A DNA stretch of 14,771 nt from Actinobacillus sp. (GCA_020026055.1 JAHHRA010000028.1:1-14771), one strand, 5' to 3'. Positions 1-7,904 are shown, counted from the stretch's first letter. Made by a program: numbers and translations. Notes: generated by a model from the letters alone, not told the origin.

Positions 1-128
1 TTCAAGCTGTCTTTGCTTTAATAATTCTTGCTGACGTTGCTCTTCTTCAAGCTGTCTTTGCTTTAATAATTCTTGCTGACGTTGCTCTTCTTCAAGCTGT
101 TTTTGCTTTAATAATTCTTGCTGACGTT
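1..128 (-). repeat. 45-base in-frame tandem repeat in tolA
   Basis: Units start at 1, 46 and 91. The first two (1-45 and 46-90) are identical base for base. The third (91-128) matches for 38 bases except for one change at 101, then diverges. On the minus strand each unit encodes 15 residues, EEEQRQQELLKQRQL, a heptad-like charged helix; the 101 change turns R into K. The period is a multiple of three, so copy-number change would keep the frame. The array may continue beyond the left edge, so the total copy number is unknown. Confidence 0.95.
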
Positions 129-384
129 TTGCTATGAGTGGTTGTTCAACATATTCAGCTCGTTTGCTAGCTGCAACGAGGTCAGTACTAACCATTATGG
201 CTTCAATATGTTGCCCGCTATCTCCACTACCACCGTTACCGATAGAATGTGTCTCTGTAAAAAAATAGATCAACAGAAATAACATCAAAGAGTGCAAAAA
301 AAGTGAAAGCACAAAAGGAAAATAGTTATATTTTGATTTTAATTTATCTGTGATGTTGCAATTATTTTCTGTACGAAATTCCAT
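1..384 (-). CDS. tolA: TolA, N-terminal part (runs off the left edge)
   Basis: TolA links the inner-membrane TolQR motor to TolB/Pal and the outer membrane. The first 128 codons are visible, starting at the ATG at 384-382, five bases after the tolR stop, with an AAAGGA ribosome site inside the end of tolR. About 20 polar residues are followed by one membrane segment near residues 22-42 (FPFVLSLFLH, then LMLFLLIYFF). A glycine/serine-rich linker follows (GNGGSGDSG), then the start of a charged helical domain rich in Q, E, K and L, as in TolA domain II. The helical part contains 15-residue tandem repeats. The C-terminal domain III lies outside the window. Identity rests on the topology, the low-complexity helix and the position after tolQ-tolR; the sequence itself is poorly conserved in this family. 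Confidence 0.93.
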   Translation of the reverse strand, partial: MEFRTENNCNITDKLKSKYNYFPFVLSLFLHSLMLFLLIYFFTETHSIGNGGSGDSGQHIEAIMVSTDLVAASKRAEYVEQPLIAKRQQELLKQKQLEEEQRQQELLKQRQLEEEQRQQELLKQRQLE

Positions 385-389
385 AAATC

Positions 390-836
390 CTATCCTTTTC
401 GAGAAATTGGATTTGTCATCAGTCCCACAGATTGAACTCCCGCTTCATGTAATAAATTTAATGCATTGATCACTTGCTCGTAAGGGATTTGTTTAGCACC
501 CCCTACTAAAAAAATACTTTTGTTATTGCGCTGATATTCTTCTTTAGCAAGTGCAATGACTTGATTAGCATCAATGTTGTCATAATGTTTGCCATCAATC
601 GACAAACGATAAGTCCCATCTTGTGGAACTTCTAAAATAACAGTGGTTGAAGTCGTCGTTAAACTTTCAGACACCGTAGCATTTGGCAAATCAACTTTTA
701 CACTTTGACTAATAACAGGAGCAGTTGCCATAAAAATCAATAACAATACCAATAAAACATCTAAAAATGGCACAATGTTAATTTCAGCTTTTATATTACG
801 GCCATGACCGCGATTTCTACGGCGACTATAAGTCAT
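390..836 (-). CDS. tolR: TolR, Tol-Pal inner-membrane protein
   Basis: TolR (ExbD/TolR family) works with TolQ as a proton-driven motor that energises TolA during cell constriction and outer-membrane maintenance. The 148-residue protein has the usual layout: a basic N-terminus (RRRNRGHGR), one membrane helix at about residues 20-43 containing the conserved aspartate D26 in PFLDVLLVLLLIFM (the equivalent of E. coli D23, in the proton path), and a periplasmic domain ending in the typical PYEQVINALNLLHEAGVQSVGLMT segment. Length matches the family. It starts 27 bases after tolQ with an AAGGA ribosome site and ends five bases before tolA, so it is in the middle of the ybgC-tolQRA operon. No anomaly is visible. 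Confidence 0.97.
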   Translation of the reverse strand: MTYSRRRNRGHGRNIKAEINIVPFLDVLLVLLLIFMATAPVISQSVKVDLPNATVSESLTTTSTTVILEVPQDGTYRLSIDGKHYDNIDANQVIALAKEEYQRNNKSIFLVGGAKQIPYEQVINALNLLHEAGVQSVGLMTNPISRKG

Positions 837-863
837 AATTTTAATCCTTAAACTAAAGTAATT

Positions 864-1553
864 TTATTTCTGAGTATGTTGCGTAGATAAACGATAATGT
901 AAAATTTGGATAAATTCATCAATAAAGTTTTCGTAACTTTGTTCTTGTTTAGTTAAACGTAGACTCAAACGATTATATGCCATCACTGCAGGTATCGCGG
1001 CAAAAAGTCCCATAGCAGTTGCAATTAAAGCTTCTGCAATCCCTGGTGCAACCATTTGTAAAGTAGCTTGGCTAGCTTCACTTAACGCTATAAAAGATGC
1101 CATAATCCCCCACACTGTCCCAAAAAGACCAATATAAGGGCTCACCGAAGCGACTGTACCAAGGAATGGAATGCTATTTTCTAAATTTTCTACTTCACGA
1201 TTCATCGCTAAATTCATTGCTCGCATACAGCCACTTAAAATGCTCTCTGGCGAACCTAATGGCGATTTTCCTAAACGATTAAATTCTCTCAAGCCTGTAT
1301 AAAAAATATGTTCAGTACCAGTCGGTTTAGTTCGACGGCGTTCAATACTGTCGTAAAGCATTGTCAGATTTTCACCAGACCAAAACCGCTCTTCAAAACG
1401 ACTAGATTCTTGTTTAGCTTTGTTTAACAATTGATGACGTTGGAAAATAATACCCCACGAAAGAATAGACAACATTAACAAAATGCCAATTATTATTTTA
1501 ACAACTGGACCTGTGTCGATAAAAACTTGTATTAAATTTAATTCTGTATTCAT
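864..1553 (-). CDS. tolQ: TolQ, Tol-Pal motor protein
   Basis: TolQ (MotA/TolQ/ExbB family) is the polytopic inner-membrane part of the TolQR proton channel. The 229-residue protein has a first membrane helix near residues 17-37, a large cytoplasmic loop, and the two diagnostic helices: one around GLFGTVWGIM (142-151) and one around APGIAEALIATAMG (169-182), followed by a charged C-terminal tail. Length equals the usual 228-230 residues. The ATG at 1553-1551 follows an AAGGA site five bases upstream and starts eight bases after the ybgC stop, which implies cotranscription. Confidence 0.97.
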   Translation of the reverse strand: MNTELNLIQVFIDTGPVVKIIIGILLMLSILSWGIIFQRHQLLNKAKQESSRFEERFWSGENLTMLYDSIERRRTKPTGTEHIFYTGLREFNRLGKSPLGSPESILSGCMRAMNLAMNREVENLENSIPFLGTVASVSPYIGLFGTVWGIMASFIALSEASQATLQMVAPGIAEALIATAMGLFAAIPAVMAYNRLSLRLTKQEQSYENFIDEFIQILHYRLSTQHTQK

Positions 1554-1561
1554 TAGGATCC

Positions 1562-1972
1562 TTAATTACAATGAAAGTTGGTAAGTGTATCTTTAATCAT
1601 CTTGGGTAGCAAAACAGGTTTCATTTTGCTGAGGCTGACGCAAGCAATGATCACTTTTGTAGTACAAATAATCGTATTTTCACGTAATAATCGCTGATGA
1701 AAAAAAATGCTAGCATTGCGAATTTCAGTGATTTCTGTTTCGACTTCTAACGCATCATCAAGATGTGCGGGTAAAATAAAATCGATATCCATTTTTTTTA
1801 CTACAAAAGCAAGATCAAAATCCTTAATCAGTTGTTGTTGTGAAAATCTCAATTGACGCAAATATTCTGTCCTTGCTCGTTCAAAAAAATGTAAATAACG
1901 TGCGTGATAAACGATATTTCCCGCATCAGTATCTTCAAAATAAACACGAACAGGGAATCTTTCTATCCGCAT
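1562..1972 (-). CDS. ybgC: YbgC, acyl-CoA thioesterase of the tol-pal operon
   Basis: This is a cytoplasmic hot-dog-fold thioesterase of the 4-hydroxybenzoyl-CoA thioesterase family, known in Haemophilus and E. coli to hydrolyse acyl-CoAs and thought to link phospholipid metabolism to the Tol system. The 136-residue protein carries the family signature near the N-terminus, YFEDTDAGNIVYHARYLHFF; D16 is the expected catalytic aspartate and H23 lies in the same loop. The start has a strong AAGGAG site (minus strand, about 1979-1984). It is the first gene of the operon and is eight bases from tolQ. It looks intact. Confidence 0.95.
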   Translation of the reverse strand: MRIERFPVRVYFEDTDAGNIVYHARYLHFFERARTEYLRQLRFSQQQLIKDFDLAFVVKKMDIDFILPAHLDDALEVETEITEIRNASIFFHQRLLRENTIICTTKVIIACVSLSKMKPVLLPKMIKDTLTNFHCN

Positions 1973-2036
1973 AACTAATCTCCTTAAAATTTAATGAATT
2001 TTAGAGAATCATTTAATTTATCCATAAAATTCGCAC

Positions 2037-2042
2037 ATTATA
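2037..2042 (-). promoter_or_regulatory. Possible -10 box of the ybgC-tol operon
   Basis: On the minus strand there is a perfect TATAAT 65 bases upstream of the ybgC ATG. At 17-base spacing the -35 position reads CAGGGC, a poor match, and it falls on the arm of the stem-loop at 2059-2112. The local sequence is AT-rich, so a chance match is possible. Confidence 0.35.
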
Positions 2043-2058
2043 TTATTATTTTTAAACA

Positions 2059-2112
2059 CGCCCTGATCTTGCTCGTAAAATATGTTGATATTTTATGGAG
2101 AAAATCAAGGCG
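2059..2112 (-). other. Nested stem-loop element between dcuC and ybgC
   Basis: Outer arms CGCCCTGAT (2059-2067) and ATCAAGGCG (2104-2112) enclose a perfect inner hairpin, TAAAATAT-GTTG-ATATTTTA (2076-2095). In minus-strand RNA the single outer mismatch becomes a G-U pair, so all nine outer pairs form; in plus-strand RNA it would be C-A. That asymmetry suggests a structure in the dcuC 3' / ybgC 5' transcript. It is not a standard terminator, because the sequence after it is TGTTTAAAAATAA and not a run of T. It could be a dispersed intergenic repeat. The rest of the 214-base gap shows no gene. Confidence 0.5.
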
Positions 2113-2186
2113 AAACTTAAAACAAATTCAATTTACAGAATGAAAACAAAACTATTTTTTATTTAAATTTATCTGTGTTGCTTGAA

Positions 2187-3557
2187 TTAATAGAAGATTC
2201 CAATGATCCCACAATGCACTAAAAAACCTACACTCAATGGTACAGCTGTACGCTTGACGACGGCAAATGGAGAGAGATCTCCTGCACCAGTAGAGACAGC
2301 GATCATTACTCCTGAAACTGGAGAACAAGCACGCCCCATATGTGAGGCTTGTTGCATTGGTAAAATCATACTCACAGCATTCACGCCCATACTATTAGCA
2401 ATTTGTGGAATAAGTTCAACAAAAGCGAGAAATGGTGCGTTGCCTGACCCCATAATGACAGCCGCAGCAAAAGTGACTAAGGCAAAAATAATTGCCATTG
2501 CAAATGGTGGTAACCCAACATGTTTAGCAACATCGATAAGTTGCTGGATAACACCGATAGCTTTGATACCATGAGCAAAAATACCTGCAGCTACTAAAAG
2601 TCCAACTACGCCAGCAAAGGCTTTCCCCATTCCGTCAAGAAATGCATTAAAATCCATACAAACTTGTTTGAAATCAAAGCTACGACAATATTCGACCAAC
2701 ATTGCAATTGCCATTGAGATGAACACAATAGTCACAATATCAAGATGAATTTTATCAGTTATTAAGGATGAACTTGCAATTGCAAATACAATTGGCAATA
2801 GTGGCAGAATCGCATAGAGAGCAGGAGCTGTAACATCAGAAGTATCATTATCAACTCCTGTTTGTATGTTTTGAGGCAACAATCCTGCTTTAGTATCACA
2901 ATAACGTTGCCAGAAAATATGTACTACACCAACTACAAGCACAGTCACAATCGCAGCAGGTCCTTGATATTTTAAAACATAGTTGACAACATCCATTCCT
3001 GTAGCTTCTGCACCTCGAATCGCGTCCACAGCAGTAGGAGTATATGCAACTCCCAAAGAAGTAGCAATCACACCCGCAGAAGAAAGAGCAGAGAGTCCCA
3101 AACTTCGCATAATCGGGAACATCGTGCCCATTAATAACACAGCTAAGCCAGTTGCTGATGGAACTGCTAGTTGCAATAAACTAGCGAAAAGGTAAGCAAT
3201 AAATAACAAAATATAAGGTGATTTAAAATGGCGTAATGGTTTGGTTACTACTTGCACTACTGCTTGATTAGCACCAATGCGATCCATATATTTAGCAAAA
3301 CCCATTAAACCCATAATCATTAACCCAAGATTACTCGCCCTAGAACTGAATAAATAATGGATCATTTCAAAAGGATCGAGCCATGCCGAACCCGTGGATT
3401 TGATCCCGTTAGGCAGAATTTTACCATAGCCTCCTAACCAAGCACTGAGCATTAACACAATACCCGCAATAAGCAAAATCGGTTCAGCACGATAACCTTT
3501 AAGAATAAACCAAGCGACTGCTACTATTACCAACAGCGATATGATAACTGGCATCAT
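2187..3557 (-). CDS. dcuC: DcuC-family anaerobic C4-dicarboxylate transporter
   Basis: This is a 456-residue inner-membrane carrier with about twelve hydrophobic segments throughout its length, matching the size (about 455-460) and sequence style of DcuC. Recognisable conserved parts are GSGNAPFLAFVELIPQIA and MQQASHMGRACSPVSGVMIA in the C-terminal half and the serine/glycine-rich AVPSATGLAVLLMG segment near residue 130. Family members exchange or export succinate, fumarate and related acids during anaerobic growth; some DcuC-like proteins carry other substrates, so the exact substrate is inferred. The stop of pepT and the ATG overlap by one base (TAATG), with an AGGAG site seven bases before the ATG, so it is translated together with pepT. 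A second ATG follows immediately. Confidence 0.85.
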   Translation of the reverse strand: MMPVIISLLVIVAVAWFILKGYRAEPILLIAGIVLMLSAWLGGYGKILPNGIKSTGSAWLDPFEMIHYLFSSRASNLGLMIMGLMGFAKYMDRIGANQAVVQVVTKPLRHFKSPYILLFIAYLFASLLQLAVPSATGLAVLLMGTMFPIMRSLGLSALSSAGVIATSLGVAYTPTAVDAIRGAEATGMDVVNYVLKYQGPAAIVTVLVVGVVHIFWQRYCDTKAGLLPQNIQTGVDNDTSDVTAPALYAILPLLPIVFAIASSSLITDKIHLDIVTIVFISMAIAMLVEYCRSFDFKQVCMDFNAFLDGMGKAFAGVVGLLVAAGIFAHGIKAIGVIQQLIDVAKHVGLPPFAMAIIFALVTFAAAVIMGSGNAPFLAFVELIPQIANSMGVNAVSMILPMQQASHMGRACSPVSGVMIAVSTGAGDLSPFAVVKRTAVPLSVGFLVHCGIIGIFY

Positions 3558-4804
3558 TAGTTAGCTCCTACGAATTGTTGGTAAGTTTCTTCAACTACTG
3601 CAATCACAACTTGGCTTGCAGCTTTCAGAGAGGAAACAGGCAAATATTCATAGATAGAATGGAAATTATGTGCTCCTGTAAAAATATTAGGACAAGGTAA
3701 ACCTTTTTGTGAAAGCACAGCACCATCATAACCACCACGCATTGGAATAATTTTCGGCTCAATACCACATTTGTAGTAAGCTCGCATTGCAATTTCAATT
3801 GGATAACGATTTTCACCTTGCAAACTATTGAAAACATTAGCGTAGCGATCATCAAGCTGGCATTCAACTGCCCCGTCTCCCCAAAGTTGATTGCAATTTA
3901 TACTCAATTGACGCAGAAATTGCATTCGTTTTTGATAACCTTCTTGAGTGAAATCTCGTACATCCATTTTCAGTACAGTTCTAGCACTATTGCCTTGCAT
4001 TTGCTTCACCCAATAATAACCTTCACGCCCTTCTGTGTATTCAGGAGCTTCGCCTGCTGGTAGCATTGCGATAAATTTGTGAGCCATCAATAACGCATTT
4101 TTTAATTTGCCCTTAGCAGACATCGGATGGGCAGATTGTCCATGGAAGATAAATTCAGCATTGCCTGCATTCCAGTTCTCGCAAACAAATTCACCAATGC
4201 CACAACAATCTAAAGTGTAACCAAAATCTGCACCAAAACTTGTAACATCAAAAGCCTTTGCTCCAAGCAAACCTTGCTCTTCGTCTGGTACAAAAGCAAC
4301 TTTAATTTCACCATGTTTAATCTCTGGATGAGCGATAAGATATTGCATTGCATTGATAATAGCAGCAATAGCAGCCTTATCATCTGCCCCCAACAAACTA
4401 GTGCCATCCGTGACAATGATATCGTCATTGAGGTAATTATTCAGTTCGGGAAATTCACTTGAACGTAAGTAAATCTGTTTAGCAACATTCAAACATATAT
4501 CTCCTCCTACAAAATGGACGATTTGAGCGTTAGTGTCAGCCATTTGCTCAGCACTAGTATCTAAATGTCCAAAAAAAGAAACTGTTGGAATAGCTCTTGT
4601 AGTATTAGCAGGCAAAGTAGCAGTCACGATCGCAGTATCTGTAATCTGAACGTTGATTAACCCCAATTCTTTCAATTCTTCCACAATTTTTTGGGCTAAA
4701 ATCCTTTGCCCCTCTGAAGACGGCATAATTCCTTTTGCTCCGTTTTCACGTGAAGTAGTTGTGTTAATTTTAGTGTAGTTCAAAAAACGTTGAACAATAT
4801 CCAT
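3557..4804 (-). CDS. pepT: Peptidase T-like tripeptide aminopeptidase
   Basis: PepT is a cytoplasmic M20-family dizinc aminopeptidase that removes the N-terminal residue of tripeptides. The 415-residue protein (E. coli 408) has the expected metal and catalytic residues in order: H80 and D82 in FGHLDT, D141 in LGADDK, E175/E176 in PDEEQG, D199 in YTLDC, and H382 in HNFHS, plus the RGGYDGA and GLPCPNIFTG motifs. The dimerisation insert lies around residues 210-325. It is somewhat divergent: the usual TVDGG is TLDCC and RGGTDGA is RGGYDGA. The start has a GAGG site, and the gene heads a two-gene operon with dcuC. A CRP-type site lies about 110 bases upstream. Confidence 0.88.
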   Translation of the reverse strand: MDIVQRFLNYTKINTTTSRENGAKGIMPSSEGQRILAQKIVEELKELGLINVQITDTAIVTATLPANTTRAIPTVSFFGHLDTSAEQMADTNAQIVHFVGGDICLNVAKQIYLRSSEFPELNNYLNDDIIVTDGTSLLGADDKAAIAAIINAMQYLIAHPEIKHGEIKVAFVPDEEQGLLGAKAFDVTSFGADFGYTLDCCGIGEFVCENWNAGNAEFIFHGQSAHPMSAKGKLKNALLMAHKFIAMLPAGEAPEYTEGREGYYWVKQMQGNSARTVLKMDVRDFTQEGYQKRMQFLRQLSINCNQLWGDGAVECQLDDRYANVFNSLQGENRYPIEIAMRAYYKCGIEPKIIPMRGGYDGAVLSQKGLPCPNIFTGAHNFHSIYEYLPVSSLKAASQVVIAVVEETYQQFVGAN

Positions 4805-4847
4805 ATAAAACCTCTATAAATTGAACAATAATACTAGACTTAGATAT

Positions 4848-4865
4848 TACTTATCGCCATAAGTA
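4848..4865 (-). other. Small hairpin in the pepT leader
   Basis: Arms TACTTAT (4848-4854) and ATAAGTA (4859-4865) are perfect complements around a CGCC loop. It lies 44 bases upstream of the pepT start, between the CRP-type site and the gene. It has no T run in either direction, so it is not a terminator; it could be a small operator or chance in AT-rich DNA. Confidence 0.3.
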
Positions 4866-4905
4866 AATCGGAAGTGCCAGTTTAATAAATCACGTTACTT
4901 CACAC

Positions 4906-4921
4906 TGTGAAATAGTTCACA
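4906..4921. promoter_or_regulatory. Perfect CRP-type palindrome upstream of pepT-dcuC
   Basis: TGTGA-AATAGT-TCACA matches the CRP core TGTGA-N6-TCACA in all ten fixed positions. Its centre is about 109 bases upstream of the pepT ATG. It overlaps a second small palindrome, TTCACAC-TGTGAA, on its left side. The nearest gene reading away from it is pepT, and the cyd terminator separates it from cydX. Likely control is activation by CRP-cAMP when preferred sugars are scarce; this is inference from the site alone. I found no convincing -35/-10 pair at standard spacing next to it. Confidence 0.75.
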
Positions 4922-4972
4922 AAAACGGGCTTCTTTTTTTAATAGAATAAATAACGTACAACTATAAACATC

Positions 4973-4997
4973 AAAAAGGGTACAATCCTGTACCCTT
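4973..4997 (-). terminator. Terminator of the cydABX operon
   Basis: Reading the minus strand, an 8-base perfect stem (AAGGGTAC / GTACCCTT, loop AGGATT) is followed directly by a T run (4977-4973). It begins 24 bases after the cydX stop. This closes the cyd operon and separates it from pepT. Confidence 0.88.
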
Positions 4998-5020
4998 CAT
5001 TATTTCATATCATTTTTCGA

Positions 5021-5119
5021 CTATTCGTCAAATCTTCCAGCCCCTTCAATGCTCATAACAATAATTGCACTAAGCAAAATTGTAAAGGCTAAACCAAAAA
5101 CCCATAATAAATAATACAT
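5021..5119 (-). CDS. cydX: CydX, small subunit of cytochrome bd oxidase
   Basis: This small gene encodes 32 residues, MYYLLWVFGLAFTILLSAII then VMSIEGAGRFDE. It has one membrane helix (about residues 2-23). W6, G9 and E25 occupy the same positions as in E. coli CydX (37 residues). CydX binds the CydAB core and is needed for stable, active bd-I oxidase. The ATG has an AGGAG site and lies 11 bases after the cydB stop; the terminator follows the stop closely. No ybgE gene follows, unlike in E. coli. Confidence 0.95.
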   Translation of the reverse strand: MYYLLWVFGLAFTILLSAIIVMSIEGAGRFDE

Positions 5120-5130
5120 ATGCTACTCCT

Positions 5131-6267
5131 TTAATAGGTTGGATTGTTGCCATTTTCAATGTAATCCGCATCAATACGACCAAACATCTTAATGTATGCC
5201 CAAATAGTATATGCCAAAAGAATAACTGTAAAAATGAGTGCGAAAATAAACATAAGCGTTAAAGTTAATTGGCTAGATGTTGCATCCCACATCAACAAAC
5301 TCATTCCTAAGTTGCTACTTGAAGGCATTATAAATGGGAACATTGCGACAGCGAAAGTAGCAATAATACCAAGCATTGTTAATACAGATGATAAAAATGC
5401 TAAACCATTACGATTTGCTTTTGAGAAAATTACATTAAAAATAGGTGCAATAATCGCAATTAATGGTAAAACGTAAAGTATTGGATAAGCATTATAGTTA
5501 TTAAACCATGCTCCAATTTGCATTGTAACATCTTTGCCCAGTGGGTTAGAAGGTGCATCTGGATTAACTACACTGTTTAATACATAACCATTTTTAAAGT
5601 AGATCCAAACACCACCAATAACAAAAAGCATCAACGTAATAATTGCTCCTACTTCACTAATCAGTTGACTACGTGCACGTAACTCTGCCGTTGTTTTAAG
5701 TTGTAGCCAATTCGCTCCATGAGTAATTAACATTACACAACTTAAAATTCCACAGAATAAAGCAAATGGATTTAACAAATCGAAAAAGCTACCTGTGTAA
5801 GTCACTTGCATTAATTCGTTGAATTGGAAAGGTACACCCTGAAAAAGATTTCCGATTGCTACTCCGAAGATAATTGGCGGAATAAAACCACTCAGAAATA
5901 AGCCAAGATCCCACCATTTCCGCCAAACAGCATTTTCTACTTTACCACGATATTCGAAGCCAACAGGACGGAAAAATAACGCTGCTAACACAAGCATCAT
6001 TGCAATGTAAAAACCAGAAAAAGAAGCAGCATAAACAATTGGCCAAGCAGCAAACATCGCACCACCTGCAGTCAATAGCCAAACTTGGTTACCATCCCAG
6101 TGCGGTGCTATAGTGTTAATCATGATCCTTTTCTCGACTTCTTTTTTGCCAGCAAAAGGCAGTAGTGCTAAGACACCCATATCAAAGCCATCAGTTACAG
6201 CGAAACCAATTAACAGCACGATTATTAAAATCCACCAAACAAAGCGGAGAAATTCGTAATCAATCAT
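5131..6267 (-). CDS. cydB: Cytochrome bd ubiquinol oxidase subunit II
   Basis: CydB is the second core membrane subunit of the quinol:O2 oxidoreductase bd, used at low oxygen. The 378-residue protein (E. coli 379) has about nine membrane helices. It shows the conserved TDGFDMGV (D29) near the N-terminus and HWDGNQVW with D58; both aspartates belong to the proton path toward the haems in E. coli bd-I. The start has a perfect AGGAGG site and lies 13 bases after the cydA stop; cydX follows after 11 bases. It looks intact. Confidence 0.97.
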   Translation of the reverse strand: MIDYEFLRFVWWILIIVLLIGFAVTDGFDMGVLALLPFAGKKEVEKRIMINTIAPHWDGNQVWLLTAGGAMFAAWPIVYAASFSGFYIAMMLVLAALFFRPVGFEYRGKVENAVWRKWWDLGLFLSGFIPPIIFGVAIGNLFQGVPFQFNELMQVTYTGSFFDLLNPFALFCGILSCVMLITHGANWLQLKTTAELRARSQLISEVGAIITLMLFVIGGVWIYFKNGYVLNSVVNPDAPSNPLGKDVTMQIGAWFNNYNAYPILYVLPLIAIIAPIFNVIFSKANRNGLAFLSSVLTMLGIIATFAVAMFPFIMPSSSNLGMSLLMWDATSSQLTLTLMFIFALIFTVILLAYTIWAYIKMFGRIDADYIENGNNPTY

Positions 6268-6280
6268 TCTAGCCTCCTAC

Positions 6281-7843
6281 TTATTTAAATTGTTCGAAAT
6301 AGTAACGACCTGTTTTTAATGCACTTGGTCCAAGGCGACCAAATTTAAACATTAAGAAACTTTCAAACACGATAAATATAGAATATAGTCCACAGAGCAA
6401 TCCTATTGATAAATACAGATCTGCCACTTTAAGATTAGAAGCAGCTACATTTATAGGGAGAATATCGTACACTGCCCAAGGTTGACGACCAAATTCAGCC
6501 AAGAACCAACCACTTTCGATCGCAATCCACGGTAGTGGTAATCCCCATAATAGTGCAACATAAAGCCAACGCCATTGACCAATTTTATTACGAACAGTTA
6601 CGATAAAAGCACCTAGAGTGAGAAAGAAAAGGAGTCCCCAAATTCCAGCCATTACACGGAAGGCGTAAAAATTCGGTAACACTTTAGGTACAGAATCACG
6701 TGCGGCTTGTTTAATTTGCTCTAATGTTGCATCAATTACATTCGGTGCATAAGCTTTTAATAAAAAGCCATAACCAAGATCTTTTTCCACTTTTTGAAAT
6801 TCAAGTTTAGTTTCTTCATCAACTTTACCTGTTTGAACTTTCTCTGCTCTAAGCTCTTGTAATAAACCGTAAGCAAGCATACCTCTTTTAATCCGAGTTT
6901 CATTTTGAGCAATAAGCTCTTTCATTCCTGCAAACTGTTTATCCAATGAATGAGTTGCCAGAATACCACCAAGCCAAGGCACCGAAATTGTAAAGTCGTT
7001 TTTTTGTTGAGTTTCGTTCGGAATCGCAACAATATCCCAGCTAGCTGGTGCAGGCTCTGTTTCCCAACTAGCTTCCATTGCTGCAAATTTGGTTGGTTGA
7101 ATTTGAGCAATGTTGTAGGCAGACGAATCTCCCATAAAGAATACGCCAACACTAGAAACTAAGCCAAACACTGCAGCTACTGCAAATGAACGCTTTGCAA
7201 AACCAAGATCACGACCTTTCAAGATGTAGTAAGAACTGATTGCAAGAACAAAGAAAGCACCTGCGACATAACTAGACGTTACTGTATGAAGAAATTTGTC
7301 TTGTGCAATTGTGTCAAACCAAAGATCAAAAAAGCTACTCATTTCCATTCGCATAGTTTCAAAATTGAAATGAGAACCTACAGGGTTTTGCATCCAGCCA
7401 TTCGCTACTAAAATCCACATTGCAGAAAGATTAGAGCCAATGGCTACACAGTATGTAGTGATTAAATGCTTGATCTTTGTTAATCGATTCCAACCGAAAA
7501 AGAATAATCCCACAAAAGTAGATTCTAAGAAGAATGCAAGTAAAGCTTCGATTGCTAAAGGAGCACCGAAAATATCACCTACGTAATGAGAATAAAATGA
7601 CCAGTTAGTTCCAAACTGAAATTCCATCGTTACCCCAGTTGTAACACCTAAAGCAAAGTTAATACCAAATAATTTGCCCCAGAATTTAGTCATATCCTTA
7701 TACACTTCTTTGCCTGTCGCTACATAAATGGTTTCCATAATTACAAGAATAAAAGACAACCCCAATGTCAACGGTACAAACAAAAAGTGATACAATGCAG
7801 TTAGTGCAAACTGCAATCTAGAGAGATCAACAATATCTAACAT
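6281..7843 (-). CDS. cydA: Cytochrome bd ubiquinol oxidase subunit I
   Basis: CydA carries the three haems and the quinol site of the bd oxidase, a high-affinity inner-membrane terminal oxidase. The 520-residue protein (E. coli 522) keeps the key residues at nearly E. coli numbering: H19, H186, E99 and E107, the Q-loop residues K252 and E257 (PTKFAAMEA), the haem-ligand methionine at 398 in FRVMAG, and GRQPW at 452-456. The Q-loop has the long insertion (about residues 250-390) typical of proteobacterial enzymes. The start has an AAGGAG site. It is the first gene of cydABX; the region upstream contains a palindrome that fits the spacer of a possible promoter. Confidence 0.98.
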   Translation of the reverse strand: MLDIVDLSRLQFALTALYHFLFVPLTLGLSFILVIMETIYVATGKEVYKDMTKFWGKLFGINFALGVTTGVTMEFQFGTNWSFYSHYVGDIFGAPLAIEALLAFFLESTFVGLFFFGWNRLTKIKHLITTYCVAIGSNLSAMWILVANGWMQNPVGSHFNFETMRMEMSSFFDLWFDTIAQDKFLHTVTSSYVAGAFFVLAISSYYILKGRDLGFAKRSFAVAAVFGLVSSVGVFFMGDSSAYNIAQIQPTKFAAMEASWETEPAPASWDIVAIPNETQQKNDFTISVPWLGGILATHSLDKQFAGMKELIAQNETRIKRGMLAYGLLQELRAEKVQTGKVDEETKLEFQKVEKDLGYGFLLKAYAPNVIDATLEQIKQAARDSVPKVLPNFYAFRVMAGIWGLLFFLTLGAFIVTVRNKIGQWRWLYVALLWGLPLPWIAIESGWFLAEFGRQPWAVYDILPINVAASNLKVADLYLSIGLLCGLYSIFIVFESFLMFKFGRLGPSALKTGRYYFEQFK

Positions 7844-7904
7844 CTCTAACTCCTTGTATTGAACGATTAAACGTTTTTAGTGATTCCTCAATTAAACCAC
7901 TTTC

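Noticed and set aside
1..128. CRISPR-like direct repeats
   Set aside because: The units are adjacent with no spacers, the period is 45 bases, and they are in frame inside tolA, so this is a coding tandem repeat.
2203..2574. Plus-strand open frame of 123 codons
   Set aside because: It lies fully inside dcuC on the opposite strand, has no ribosome site, and its sequence has low-complexity shadow character.
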